This document shows positions 33,773 through 45,595 of a stretch of DNA of 64,000 nt, in pieces (the first letter of the stretch is position 1; every line of letters starts with the position of its first letter). The stretch lies in contig JAHEWK010000026.1 in the NCBI GenBank assembly GCA_020740775.1, positions 434,001 to 498,000 of the forward strand. Direction: 5' to 3'. The notes beneath the pieces were generated by a model. The model saw only the letters and a list, made by a program, of their open reading frames with translations. It did not search any database and was not told the origin of the DNA. The position numbers and the translations under genes were made by a program. This DNA is from Ilyonectria destructans. Lineage: Eukaryota; Ascomycota; Sordariomycetes; Hypocreales; Nectriaceae.

Positions 33773-36723
33773 GCATACATGGGCACTTTCGTTCGTTCGT
33801 TCGTTCGTTCGCTCCGTTTAAAACGTTTATGCATGTTAAATCGTTTAACCGTTTAAGGGCATCCTAAAACCGTTTGAACGGTTAAACGATTTTCCAGCCC
33901 TGGCACTCGAAAAATCTTTCAAAATGTCAAGCTCCGGAGACCTTCGCTTAGGTCAAGGGCAAGGATCACGACCATCGTGAATAGCTTCACGGTCAGCGTG
34001 AACGCTACACCATACCTAGCGTCAGGTAACAGCCTGCTGCCTATGAGATCGGCAGACTGAACACAGGTATAAGAGACCGACTCTCGTCGCTCCTTAGATA
34101 GAAGAGATGGTCCTCAATCTACACTGATCTTTTGTTCAATGTCTGCATTCGTGTATCGGTGCTAGGTTGACACAAAACCCATTGATATCGGGTCTCAATC
34201 CATGATACCAAGTTCAAAATCTCGCCTTTTAACTACCAATATGTCATCTGGCACATCGTCTATTATTGGTGCTACAGAAAACCCCCAAGATGTCAATGGA
34301 TTGCCCTCAAACTTCCTCTCAATTATGGACATTACGAAGGACCGTTCAAATACACGCGGACGCAAGACGGGAGGTAAAACCATCTATACTTGCAGTGTGT
34401 GTCGAGATAAACGATACGACCATAAGGCAAATGCTGCCAATCACGTCAGAAACAACCATCCCGTCGCATCCAGATCCACCAGGTCTGTATCGGGCACCCA
34501 GCGCTCAATCTCCGCACATTTTCGCCCTGTAGCAAGCGAGGACGCACTTCGAAATGCCTTCAACCCGCAAGCATATAAGGAAGCATTGGTCAGCATACTC
34601 ACGCGTCGGAGAGTGCCCTTTTCGGCCATTGAATGGGACGAGTTTAAACAACTAGCTCTCGCGTGTAACCCATACATCAAAGACTCCCTCATTACCTCAC
34701 GGCGTACGATGGTCCGATATATTGCAGCAAACTATGATTTTTACAGCAGCGAGATCAAGGACAGTCTCACCACCGCGTCAAGTCCGATTCATATCTCAAC
34801 AGACCTCTGGACATCACCGCATAGACATTCTCTACTTGCTGTGTGTGCACAATGGGTAGATAAAGACTACAAGCTTAGTAAGGCACTACTATCTCTACCA
34901 GAATGTGCAGAGAGTCATTCTGGAGAAGCTCAAGCGCAAGCTGTTATCGATACTTTAGAGAAGTACGGGATACAGTCAAAACTTGGTTGGCACACGGGTG
35001 ACAACGCGACATCAAACGACACATGTCTTGAGTCTATACAACGCAAGCTAATGAGTAGACATAAGGTTAGTTAACTACGCAGTTTAGGCTATAGGCTGAC
35101 ATCGAGTAGATTAAATTCAACGCGAAAGGACGTCGTATACGCTGTATCGCGCATATCATTAATCTTTCCCTTCAAGCCTTCCTTCTCGCATCTTCTAAAG
35201 AGGCTCTAGTCACAGCACTCGAGTCAGCATCCGGTGTCACTGGAGAGGAGCTTCTCTCCCAGTTTTCCGAGGTCCTAGCCTCTCATCGAAAGAAGGCTGC
35301 CGCCGAACGAAATACAGCAAAGAGAAAGAACGGAGAGCCGGCCAGAAAGCACAAGCGCAAGGGCAGCACGGCTAGCAATACGTCCGTGATATCGGCTGAC
35401 GACTTTAGCGGCGTTGAGAATATCCCTGCATTACGCAAGCTTCATGGCTTAGCTGTGTGGCTAACATCATCAACCCTCCACCAGAATGCGTGGGATAAGG
35501 CAGTGGGACTGCGTTTAGGGATGGATAATCGTACCCGCTGGTCGTCCTGGTATCAGGTCATTGATCGTGCGATTAGAAAGAAGGACAAAATCCAGTCCTT
35601 CATGTCTGATCACGAAGAGGCCATCGGAGACAATCGGCTATTAGTTGGAGATTGGGAGTTGCTAGGCAAAGCACATACGTTTCTTCAGCCATTTGCTTCA
35701 GCAACATTGTATGCAGAGGGAGATGACTCGTCTATCTCACAATCGTTGATGCTGATGGATATGTTGTTACTCCATTACGAAGAACAAAAGGTACCCTTCA
35801 ATCTATCCACGTCAAGTCGATTACTAACATTGTATCAGAAGATATATCAGTCAGATGAACACTCCGACGAACGGATGGTTCGAGCCATCGATATGAGATG
35901 GTTTGTCCTCTCTAAATACTACCGCCTAACTGACGAGGTTCCCGTATACGCCGCCGCTCTCCTCCTTGATCCCCGTAAACGCATCGCGTATATCAAGCAG
36001 AACTGGCCAAAGGAATGGCATGAAGATACTATTGCCTCGGCCACAGCATTCTGGCAAAAGGAATTTAATTACGAGCAACCCAGCGACCATCCCTCCACCC
36101 CCACGTCGATGCCACCACCGCTGGCAAAGAAGCCAAATCAACTCGCGATACTATCAAAGAAGCTGGAGGTTAGGACTATTAACGCGAATGTTAGGGATGA
36201 TTTCACTAGCTTCATCAACGTTGATGCAACAGATATCCCTCCGGATTGTACGCCTCTGGAGTGGTGGTGTCAACCACAGCAGAGAAAGCAGTATCCGAAA
36301 CTTAGCCGCATGGCTATTTGTATTCTTTCTATCCCAGCAGAGTCATCGGAGCCGGAGAGGACGTTTTCTGGGGCAAGAAGAACATGTTCATGGGATAGAT
36401 TGCGAATCACATGCAAAACTATCGAGATGATTGAATGTACGGGCAATTGGTTGCGTCAAGGACTCATACGGCCTCTGCATGAGAATGGGATGGGTCTAAT
36501 CGGAATCCCACGGCCGGAGGGTGACTCTCGGGACGTTGACGATGATAGTAGGCATTATTTCGACTGGTATTAGAGCAGGCGCGGTGGATATTTCTCACCG
36601 TCATAAATCGTTCATTCGTTCGTTTAAATCGTTTATTCGTTCGTTTAACCGTTTGCAATATTTTTGAACCGTTCAAACGTTTGAGGAAATATTCGACCGT
36701 TTAAACGGTTTGCCCATGTATGC
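33773..36723 (+). mobile_element. Complete hAT transposon, about 2.95 kb
   Basis: Ends share the 13-bp inverted sequence GCATACATGGGCA (33773-33785, reverse complement 36711-36723). Both subterminal regions are packed with CGTTTAAACG/GTTTAAACGGTT palindromes, and the left one also has a (CGTT)n tract at 33790-33812. The transposase inside is intact. No matching 8-bp target duplication is seen next to these ends, which suggests rearrangement after insertion. The right end cuts directly into an alcohol dehydrogenase gene. Confidence 0.85.
34202..36573 (+). CDS. hAT-family transposase, apparently intact
   Basis: Exons 34202-35065 and 35110-36573, with a 44-nt intron (GTTAGT...GAGTAG), encode 775 residues. 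The BED-type zinc finger is near residues 60-90 (YTCSVCRDKRYDHKANAANH, then VRNNHP). RNase H-fold core motifs are PIHISTDLWTSPHRHSLLAV, LGWHTGDNATSNDTC, RIRCIAHIINLSLQAFL and DNRTRWSSWYQV. The C-terminal dimerisation region has PLEWWCQPQQRKQYPKLSRM, then ILSIPAESSEPERTFSGARR. No stops or frameshifts. A second in-frame ATG at 34241 could also serve as start. It may be catalytically competent; mobility depends on the ends. Confidence 0.9.
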
Positions 36724-37142
36724 TCTAGCGGCACCTTCTGGTATTTCTGGAAAGACCCGTCGCGCCATTCGCCTTGCATCAACGTTTGTCCACGCTCTCC
36801 GAGGCCACCGAGATGACCCTGAACGATGACGACAGTGGGATCATCACGACTAATGATGGTTCTGTCGACCCAGACTAAATCGCCAGGCTTCAACAGCGTG
36901 GCATCGGCGCCCACCTCTGTTATACGACCAATACAGTTCGCATTTGGAACAAGCGGAAGGATCAGATTGGCTTGCTGGACCTCTCCACGATGGATTCTGG
37001 ACAGGTACGGAAGGACGAGGGTAGCCAACACCTGGACGACCGCACTGCCACTCGACGCTTTAGGCACGGGGAGGTCGATGATCTTGCCAGGTTCGGAGAA
37101 GGATGAGAGCCAGTAGCCCTGATTGGTGGTTTGGCTCGCCAT
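36724..37142 (-). pseudogene. Zinc-type alcohol dehydrogenase/quinone reductase, truncated
   Basis: N-terminal GroES-like part of a medium-chain dehydrogenase. It starts MASQTTNQGYWLSSFSEPGK and contains VVQVLATLVLPYLSRIHRGE, NCIGRITEVGADATLLKPGD and the turn MQGEWRDGSFQKYQKVPLE. Immediately after that Glu codon the sequence becomes the hAT terminus (36723 downward). About 130 of roughly 350 residues remain, and the nucleotide-binding half is not found elsewhere in the window. The catalytic loop looks atypical. Non-functional as it stands. Confidence 0.82.
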
Positions 37143-37759
37143 GATGGGTGAATAGACATGTCGAACACAGGTGGCTTGAAGATAATAGTAGAACTAGACG
37201 TAAGGTCATATACACCGGAGGAGTAGCTTATCGTGGTGGTAAAATCCCGATATTTAATATACACTGGTCAACCGGTGGAGCAGCCGACGAACACAACCCT
37301 CGCGGCTTGACCCTCTGATGCGGTATCTATGCGGAGCCGGTGGGGTGCCGAGGGGAGGTCTGCAGATCGGGGTGGGACATTACTTATAATTTCTACATAG
37401 TTATTAATAGACAATAATATGAAACTTAACGTAAGTTACTATAAAATTAGAAAGATAAAATTCTAATTTCGTCTGCCTAAAGAGCCTCTTGGGTTCCCTG
37501 CTTTAAGGCCTCTCTTACCATTTGATTATAATCACCGCGCCACCATCGGCCTCAGTGCAAGCCAGCTAGACCCTTTCTGTGAGTTCTCTCCAAGCCCGCG
37601 ACGCTTCGGTCATGGCATTGGACGCCCTTCATCCCTGCTTTGCAGAACGCCCCCATGCCCCACCATCTATCTATCGTCGGGACACAGAGTGGTCGGGAAA
37701 CGGCTTCGATGATCGCAGTCATAACTCTCGGACAGCTCTTCTATGTCTAAGTTATCTTT
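37143..37759. other. Intergenic, nothing recognised
   Basis: Between the start of the truncated dehydrogenase and the stop of the GH43 gene. Partly AT-rich around 37380-37450; no gene. Confidence 0.45.
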
Positions 37760-38782
37760 CTACTCGACAGAAAACTTCTCGAACTTCACCTCAACCCCTT
37801 CTGCATCGGCAACCACGAAGACGCCGATGATGGGTCCCACAAAGTCCGGGTCTGTCATCTCCAAAGTATCCACCGTGGCCAGCGTCACTGTGGGCGGCGA
37901 GCCGGCTCCTGCCGTATACCGCAATGTGTACTCCATGTCCTTGTAGACTATGCTAAAAGACAACCCCTCGACGTCTTCCAAGACCCGGCGAGTCGTCCTG
38001 GCAATCTTCTGGGCCGCATTGACAATATCAAACACCACACTCGAATCCGCCGTGTCGAAGTAAATGCGGAAGAAGCGATGCTCGTCCTTGTAGCATGCGA
38101 GTCCGAACTTGAGCTTAGCCTTGCTCCACGCACCGTCAAGCTGCGTGACTGTGGCAGTCGCCTTGCCCTGTAGCACCCGCTGTCTTTTGGCAACAAAAGT
38201 GGGTGAAACGTCGAGCGAGGAAAGATCAACTGACGATGGCTTGAGTGTGACGGCCTCCCCGCCTTGTTCGAACTGATAGCGGTTCAGCTGCGCATCCCGC
38301 ACGTAGACGTAGCTAACCTCGGCCGCCGCTGATAGGACGAGGCTCGGGAGTTGGACCCCAGCATGATTCTTGACGTCCGACTTAACGGGTTCTATCTGCA
38401 GCCATTCTCCTTGCCACCGAGCTGGCGTCAAGAAGGTTTCCCTGCTGAGAATGTATCTTTCCTGATTCTTGCGCACGGCCAGACACACGGCCCACCATTG
38501 GCCATGTGTATCCTGGAAGATGTCGCAGTGGCCTGTGTGTTGGATGTACTCGTCTGTTCCGTATGCCGTCAGGATGGGGTTGTTGGGTGCGGGCTGGTAG
38601 GGACCCCAAATATCCTTCGACCGGGCTGCAGTCACGGAGTGTGTAATGTGAGTACCTCCCTCGGCAATGATCAGGTAGTACCATCCGTTCCATTTGAAGA
38701 CATGGGGCCCTTCCGGGTAGACGCCACCCATACCTGTCCAGATGGTCCGCTCTTCTGATAGCCTCTTTCCGGTTGCGAGATC

Positions 38783-39530
38783 CAGCGCTCTCAACAAGAC
38801 AAGCCTAACCAAGACAAAACAAGACAAGTCAAGTCAAGCCAAGTCAAGTTGACGATCTTATCAAGCAAGACGGCCTTTTTGGCTGGCTTGACTTGTCTTG
38901 ATACCGGCTTGATAAGCAGGGACCCTATAGCAGTCATAGCCACGCTGGCTCGGATGGTAAAAATCCTGCTGGCGCGGCCAAAAGTTAGCCCCGAGCACCG
39001 CGCTCATCACCATCAAGATGTCCGATATTGCCGATACCTCTTCGGTGATCGCCCTCTCGGAAGCAGTTACCGAGACGGCCAGCCAGCCCTCGACCCTGAA
39101 CACGAGATCCGCTACAGCCGGAAGCATCGCGTTTGCTACTTTTCGCCGGGGACGGTCCGTTGCCAACCAGCTCCGAGATATCGACGCCCTCGACGGCGTG
39201 CGAGTGTGAGAGGATCTTCAGTCTCGCCAAGCTCTTAGTTCGCAGCAGCGACACTCTCCAAGATCTGACGATGGAGATGCCCACTTGGGTGAAGTTTTGG
39301 CGGTGGAATCCACTGATCTAAAGCCGGGCTCTTGTTCTAGATGGCTGCTTTGTCCGTAGATGCTAGTCTGCCGTTGAATTCACGATGGCCGGCCTGCTTA
39401 CTAACACGTCTTGAATAGGCTTGACAAGATATCAAGTCAAGCCAAGTCAAGTCAAGACAGACCGCTAAGTTATCAAGTCAAGACAAGCCAGAGCCCTGGC
39501 TTGTCTTGTCTTGACTTGTTGAGAGCGCTG
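38783..39530. mobile_element. Non-autonomous hAT element, 748 bp, with 8-bp target duplication
   Basis: Ends carry a perfect 16-bp inverted repeat CAGCGCTCTCAACAAG. The 8-bp target duplication GCGAGATC lies at 38775-38782 and 39531-39538. Both subterminal regions are dense in CAAGTCAAGACAAG-type repeats. It retains only a C-terminal scrap of transposase. The perfect target duplication and uninterrupted host frame around it show a recent insertion. Confidence 0.95.
39160..39321 (+). pseudogene. hAT dimerisation-domain scrap inside the GH43 insertion
   Basis: The frame reads SEISTPSTACECERIFSLAK, then LQDLTMEMPTWVKFWRWN and a stop at 39319-39321. This is the conserved C-terminal hAT block (S-x-E-x-ERxFS type). 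The rest of the transposase is deleted, so the element depends on an outside transposase. Confidence 0.75.
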
Positions 39531-40135
39531 GCGAGATCAACCTGGAAGTTGTTGATCCGAGTGGCCGGCCCTGGGGCCGCTGACCCTTGAATGTATACTT
39601 TGTCGTCATCAAAAGTGATGCTGGGGTCGATACCTTCAAAGTCAAAGTAGACTGGATCACTCCATTCGCTTTTCCAAATGTCTTTGGTCGATATGATGAA
39701 GTTCTCTTTCTTTGCCGTAGCAGCGTCTGGCTCCCGGAGGGCATTTGTGCAGACAGTGTAGAAGGTGTCGTTGTGATGGCGGATGGCCGGGGCATAAAGG
39801 CCTCCCGTCGCGGGTAGTATACGCCCTCCTGTCTGTGGTGCTGGGCTGCTGAGACTGGTCCTGGACTTGAGAAGGCTGAGCTGACTCTGCCGATCAATTG
39901 CATTCCCTGGCGATGGACCGGCAGTGAGCAACGAGCACCATCAGTTTTGCGGAGTTGTGTGAGCAGACTGACCGATCTGTTTCCATGAGGAGAGGTCTCG
40001 CGAGGCATAGATAGGCAGGCCTGGAAAGAGGTGGAATGAAGAGGTAACAACGAAGAACCAGCCATCGACATGGATGGCAGACGGGTCAGGGGCGAAGCCG
40101 GGTATGATCGGGTTGAGAGAGGCCTGTGCGACCAT

Positions 40136-40425
40136 GGTGCCGAGGGATGGCGAGCGACAAGGATCAATCCGATAGGCTCGTAATTCAAAGAAAGATAGCA
40201 GCTCGGAGACCGTCCTTGCCTTTCGGGCGAATATGATGGAGGGTGATGGAGAGTGCTTGGACTTGGAAAAGTATAAATACGTATCCACGTCGGAACTTCG
40301 ACAGAGGTGGCAACCCCATCCCATGATGGCCAGCTTTCTTGGTGGGTACCCGCAGACTCTGAGACTGCTAGAGGGTGACTGTGCCACGGAATTTAGACCG
40401 GCAATTTGTCGGAGCTAGGGTCCCA
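40136..40425. other. Spacer between regulator and GH43 gene
   Basis: This 290-bp gap separates the stop of the regulator at 40426 from the GH43 start codon on the same strand. It must contain the GH43 promoter; no defined site was recognised. Confidence 0.45.
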
Positions 40426-41793
40426 TCATCGAAGCTCATCGGACGCTCGGGAATCGAGCTTGGCCAGCACATCTAATAGCTGTACCAGCTGAGACTGCGC
40501 CCGAGTCCTCATGCTCTTGTTATTAACATTGTGAACAATTTCGAGGAGTACAGTGCCGACCTTCCGCAGTCTTTGGACCTAACATGAGTGCGGCAAACTC
40601 TTCATCAGCCAACATACCATGGTCGCGGATTCGTCGGGGGTTCGCACGTACCGTGGGCTCTCCCTGCATCTTGATGCAATCAAAGGGCACCATCTGCAGC
40701 TCGGAAAGAAAGTCTCGGCTGATGTCCATCTTCTTCTGGTGCCATGATAGTTCATTTCGGTCGAGGCCCATCGCGCCAGGGACATCGTTATCGATGCAGG
40801 TCCGCAAGATGGCCAATTTCAAGGTGTGAAAGGACATCATTATGCTGCTCCTCTGCGCCCAGAAGCACATCTTGTGATATTCTGAGACATTGGCGTCAGG
40901 CTTTCCATCAAGATACTGGTTGGGGCTCCACAGCCACTGAGGAAAGCTGTCGATGAGCCCTGTGAAATCCAGGTAAAGACCGGTTACGTGGTCCGCAGTG
41001 GAGATATCACTGATCGTCTCGATGGCCGTGATCAAATTGACTGCGCTTCTCCAGATTTGCCGTTTCAATAGGTGGCCCTCCTGAAATCGGCTGTCGAGGA
41101 GCGGCGAACACTGTTTTCTCGTCATGTCGAGCAAAGGAATTTCCGGTGAGCCCCTCTCGAGTAGAGTAAGCTCCCCTTCGAATACGTGCTCGGTGATGAG
41201 GCGACACCGGCGGTCCAGAACCACCGCGGACTTGTCGGAGAGGTACAGCTGCCAGAAGTTAGAGCGTAGCAGCTGAGCCTCCAGGGGAGTTCTCCAGCTG
41301 ACCGACTCCTCCTGGTACAGACGAAGACGGAGCGCCAACATGGAAGCCTCGCTGTAGTAATGATATGCTTCGCCATTCCTCCCCGTCACATTTTGCGTCG
41401 CCGAAGATTGCCAGACCCGAATTATCAAGCTGGTCCAGTCGGGACGCTCCAAATCGTGCTCGAGGTAGGTGAGGAGCATGGCTCGGGATGCCCGCAGAAA
41501 CTGCAGGGCCAGCGTAGCTCTCTGAGGAATGTACGAATCGGGCGCGACTGCTAGGACTAGCGCGCAGAGAGCTGTCACCAGCGTGAAGGTCCTTGCGGGG
41601 ATTGGGTGCTGGGTGGCATCAGCCGAGCCCTTGTACGGAAGGCTATATCTAGCACTGGGTCAAAACGCATTTTCCATCCATTTTCGTCAATACAGGGACC
41701 CCACCCCACCCTACCCTTGCCGCCGACCCCCCCTGAGTATATGGATTAATCAATATCCATGTACACCCTACTACCTAAAGGTATTTGAAAATG

Positions 41794-41865
41794 TGTGCGA
41801 GCGGCCCGTCCGGGGGCGGACGAGCATTTACGTGGCCATTCGCCCCCAGACGGGCCGCTCGCACA
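41794..41865. repeat. 25-bp hairpin near the transposon's left end
   Basis: The left arm 41794-41818 begins TGTGCGAGCGGCCCGTC. The right arm 41841-41865 is its reverse complement with one mismatch, and the loop is 22 nt. It lies about 125 bp inside the left inverted repeat and 50 bp upstream of the first gene of the element. A transposase-binding site or a transcript hairpin are both possible. Confidence 0.7.
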
Positions 41866-41914
41866 TTTATCCCTCTTCATTTAACGCAATATCCTAAATC
41901 TATCATAATTCGTT

Positions 41915-43150
41915 ATGGCCCCAACTCTTCTGTACTGCCCCGGCCGGGCCCGTACTCAATATGCCACGATCTTACGGGATAACCCCTCTTGGGTCTCCTG
42001 TCCGTATTGTGGCACCCTCCTAGCCGGCAAGCCCTCCAACGCTTCCTCTGATGATGACCTTGAAGAGGTGGACTTTCAGAACCTACCCGACCGAACCCGA
42101 AAGGCCTTTAAAGCGACCGAACGCCCCCAACCGGCACTGTACGCCTTAAACGCCGAGTCGCCTGCAGTGTCTACTTATCGAGCCGGCGCAACCGCTTTCT
42201 CTTCTGCTCTTCGAGAAGCTGATAAAGCCCGCCAGACTAGCATTCAGAACGACAGGAGTAAGGCCGAACGGAGTAGTATGGAGCTTATACAGCCCCGTAA
42301 GATCGGGATTTCGTTGTACTTGTACGCTGGGAATTACTGTACGGCCGAGTCTGGTGGTATCGAGACTCTTGAGTGGTTCGACGTTATAGCCGTATATAGG
42401 TTTCCGATGGCCGTACAGTTCAGTACGGCCCTGGAAACAGATACACACCAGCAGTTGATATCCGCCATCATCAAACGGTTCTTCTCGAACTCGGGGGAGT
42501 GGGCGAAACTAGCTGAACGGGAGTGGACAGCTATTCCTATCGATGGGAAGCCACTAAGCCTGAACTTAAACGTTCAGTTCTGTGAGGCGGCGTACAAGTC
42601 CACTCAGCTATAGGCATTCCTGTTGCAGATAGGACTTCTACCTCAGTCGGAAATCCGCCTACACCTACATACTGGCATCTCGGCCGAACAACCAGAACGG
42701 GATAAAAAGATCAGTACGAAGGGGAAAAGAACCATACTAGCCCAGCCACAAGAACGTAAGCGCAGTACGTCCGAGTCACTGGCTAGTATTACAGTCAAGG
42801 TCGAGAAACAGTCTACTTCAACAGCCAAACGAATCAAAACAGAAGCAGATAGGCCAGTACAGAAGGTCAATAAGAAGGTAGCCATACCGGTCAAGGCCGA
42901 GGCCAGCAGGTCAACTCAACAGAATTCAGTCAAAGCGGAGATAAACAGCCCCGTCCGGGGGGTAAAGGTCAAGGACGGGACGGACAAGCCTATTCAGCGG
43001 ACATCTGAAGGATATAGTATAGACGACGATTACGAAGATCCCTTTGGGGATAACCCTTTGCAGTCCGACCCCTTCAAAGTATTCAAGAGTACACGTTCGC
43101 ACGCAAAAGATTCTGAACAGGCCTTTCTGGAGACTACAGACCTCACTTAA
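41915..43150 (+). pseudogene. Unrecognised accessory gene of the transposon, one internal stop
   Basis: One continuous frame of 411 codons, broken only by TAG at 42611-42613 (after YKSTQL). The first part begins MAPTLLYCPGRARTQYATIL and has a CPYC pair that could be part of a small zinc site. The middle contains the hydrophobic EWFDVIAVYRFPMAVQFSTA and an ordered-looking EREWTAIPIDGKPLSLN. The last third is charged and repetitive (VKVEKQSTSTAKRIKTEADR; KAEASRS, KAEINSP), likely disordered with SUMO-like or nuclear-localisation character. I recognise no family. It is divergently placed against nothing but the left end of the element, and convergent with the transposase (10 bp apart). Probably a mobility helper; function unknown. 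Confidence 0.6.
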
Positions 43151-43159
43151 TAGCTAGTT

Positions 43160-44853
43160 TCAAGCTGACTCTGTCTCCGAATTTACATCCCATTCGTTAT
43201 CGGAATCGTCCGTTCCCCCACGAACATACCCGTCCAGATCAAATCCCCGTATCCTCAACTCGTCCTCTAGATGTTGAATACCTCCAGTTGGCGGCTCCTG
43301 GAGATATAATCGTGGGTCGACTCCGGATTTATAGTGATCCTCAAGTTGTTCACATAAGTAAATATACAAGCGATAAAGAGGAATATCGACACCATTTACA
43401 CAGCGCTATTCGCTCCCATCCCTAACCGAACGGCTGAGTACGGACTTACAGAGCGCCAATACCTCGGCAGAGAGATACAACAATAGATCGAATGATCTAT
43501 AACCCAGAAGCTCCTCCATCTCCTCTAGTACGGCTGGAATAATTAGCTCCCCGTAATCCTCCATACTGAACTATTCGGGGTGGTAAAAGAGGACATATAG
43601 GACCCCAGGGACAACATAAGGTCGGTTGGGCTGTTTACAGATATAATGGTTATTCCATACCCATACGAAGCCGCACAGGTCCATATCTAAGGGTTCCATA
43701 TATATATAGAGAAGGGCAATCTGATCGTAGATATAACTGGGTTCAAAAAGCCCTACTGTATGTAGGGTTCCAAAGACCATCTAAACATATCAGTATGGAG
43801 GCATTTAGGGGTACTTAGGGGCATATAATAGTATCTTACCCGCCAGAACTGCAAACAGCCTTTATAAAGACAATTCCACCAGCTCTCGATCTTAACGTTA
43901 TAGATACTCTTGCCGTATACAAAACAGTCCTTAAACTTAATCGGTACAGCCTCGCCCGTAAGCAGTTATATCCGTTCGCGCCCAGTATGACTCAAGTGAT
44001 ACCAATAGAGGCCAGCAACAACCAGAGTTTCCTTCCCACAATCAGCCCGTATAATCCGCAGCATAAAGCCACATTCGCAAATAATCGAGAGGTATTGGAG
44101 GCCAACGCCGATAGACATATACGTACTAAAGCCAACAAAAAACCAAGGGATATATCTCGAGTAGGCATCAATCCCAGCGTAGATCTCAAAGCCATACAGC
44201 TTTAATTTATTGTACGCATCAATAGACCAGATAAAGTTAGGCCCAGGGCAGGTCCAGCCCGTACAACGCCGTCTGAACTCATCCAGCCAGTCTCAGAAGC
44301 TCCTTTAGTGGACTTCTTTATAGGCAGAGTAAAGGACATCTCGGCTTGTAGAGAATCCTTGCTGGCGCAGCTCCATTCGGAGGTATTCACGCCCGTAACC
44401 TGCCAAACGGCGCGTTGGATCAACCGCTTGGGCGATATAACCGATGGCTTGTTCTCACAGGGTAATATTTTCCTCTCGGGTATGCCGCTTTCAGAGGTCC
44501 ATCTCTTGGCGTAGCCGTACGAGGCCTTTTTGGGTAATAGAAAACCCCTCAGATTGTAGCACTTAGAGCAACCATTCATCCGTAAGGTAGTATTCAAAGA
44601 AGTGGAAGCATAAACAGTCCCGAAGGGCGTCAGTCACTTCCATACGGCCCTCACGTTAGAAGCCCCAGATTCAAAGAAAGCGCTTCAAGGTAGTATCGGA
44701 AACAGGAACATTCAAATCCGTCCGGAGCCATTCGCATAAGGCTGCATTCATCCAGCATAGTTGCCATTTCCCACGGATTTGTTCCTGGTAGGGCTCGAGA
44801 TCGATCCTCTGTCGTAGCATTAGATCGGCGTATTCGGGGACGTTCCGGGGCAT
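43160..44853 (-). pseudogene. Integrase-core (DDE) transposase, decayed by stop codons
   Basis: The N-terminus MPRNVPEYADLMLRQRIDLE starts at 44853 and leads into a HTH region (LCEWLRTDLNVPVSDTTLKR). The catalytic domain follows: FIWSIDAYNKLKLYGFEIYA (first Asp), GIDAYSRYIPWFFVG, IIRADCGKET (second Asp), then YNVKIESWWNCLYKG (Glu). An intron of about 55 nt after LQFWR changes frame to the C-terminal part (VFGTLHTVGLFEPSYIYDQI, ALLYIYMEPLD), ending NEWDVNSETESA at 43160. Ten in-frame stops interrupt it. Several are TGA or TAA where the family has Arg or Gln, which fits C-to-T change. It is the fungal 'integrase core domain' type seen beside HTH segments. Inactive here. Confidence 0.83.
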
Positions 44854-45595
44854 ATAGAAGATATTTCAATAAATAAATAATAAAATATTAAGACAGAATC
44901 AAATACGTAGGGGAAGGAAAAATAAAGAGCATAAGGTCCATTTCTGGGCCGTACGGGGGCGAAACCCCCCATACGGAGCCGGACTATATGAAATACCGAA
45001 AGACCAAAATGGTCTAAATAAACAGGAGGAGCTCACATTCCCGAACAGGCCGGTTCGTCCAACCCCCCACCCCCAAAAAGAAAAAAAGTGTGCAGACAAG
45101 AACGGTATGTCAAAAACCCTTTCCAAAAACGTAATGCCGACCGACCATACAAAGCCAGACGGGGCCAGTCGCGGGGTATACTGTCCTGAACGCCAACGAA
45201 AATAACTTAATCAGAATCAGACTCATCTGGCAAAAGTTAGGGCTCCGTTCAAAACTGTACGGGCCTGCACGCTCCCGTACAGGGATGGACGGGGATGTAC
45301 ATACCAGTCTCGTCCTCAACATCGTCGGCGACCTTATTAAAGACGTCCGCAAGCATACGGAGGTACTTGAGGGGGACGGAACGGATAGCGTCAAGAATGT
45401 CATCGTCATCATCAAGGGCCTTACGCTTACAGCCGCGCTTCTTACCCCTAGGCTTAGCATCTCCGTCCTTGACTAAAAAAATATGTCAGAACGGGAGCGA
45501 ACTGGCTAGAACGGGGGCAAACGGGGGCGTACGTACCGTAGAGAGTGCAGCGCTTAGCCGCGGAGTTGTAGCGACAGTTCGCGCAGGCACCGTTA

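Larger units (their letters stand above)
37760..40135 (-). pseudogene. GH43 glycosidase interrupted by a hAT-type element
   Basis: Family 43 beta-xylosidase/arabinosidase-type enzyme. Exon 1 is 40135-39973; a 66-nt intron (39907-39972) precedes the rest. Expected catalytic residues can be placed: general base Asp in PGFAPDPSA, pKa-modulating Asp in FEGIDPSITF, general acid Glu in VYPEGPHVFKW. A C-terminal beta-sandwich-like region follows (FRIYFDTADSSVVFDIV). Between the second and third catalytic residues a 748-bp element (38783-39530) is inserted with an 8-bp duplication. Skipping the element and one duplicate keeps the reading frame (VDLA then TGKRLSEERTIW) and leaves 517 codons, so the rest of the gene is undamaged. 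No signal peptide is obvious, which suggests an intracellular enzyme. Confidence 0.9.

Noticed and set aside
37579..38758. Long plus-strand frames opposite the GH43 gene
   Set aside because: Shadow of the minus-strand enzyme, which has clear catalytic motifs.
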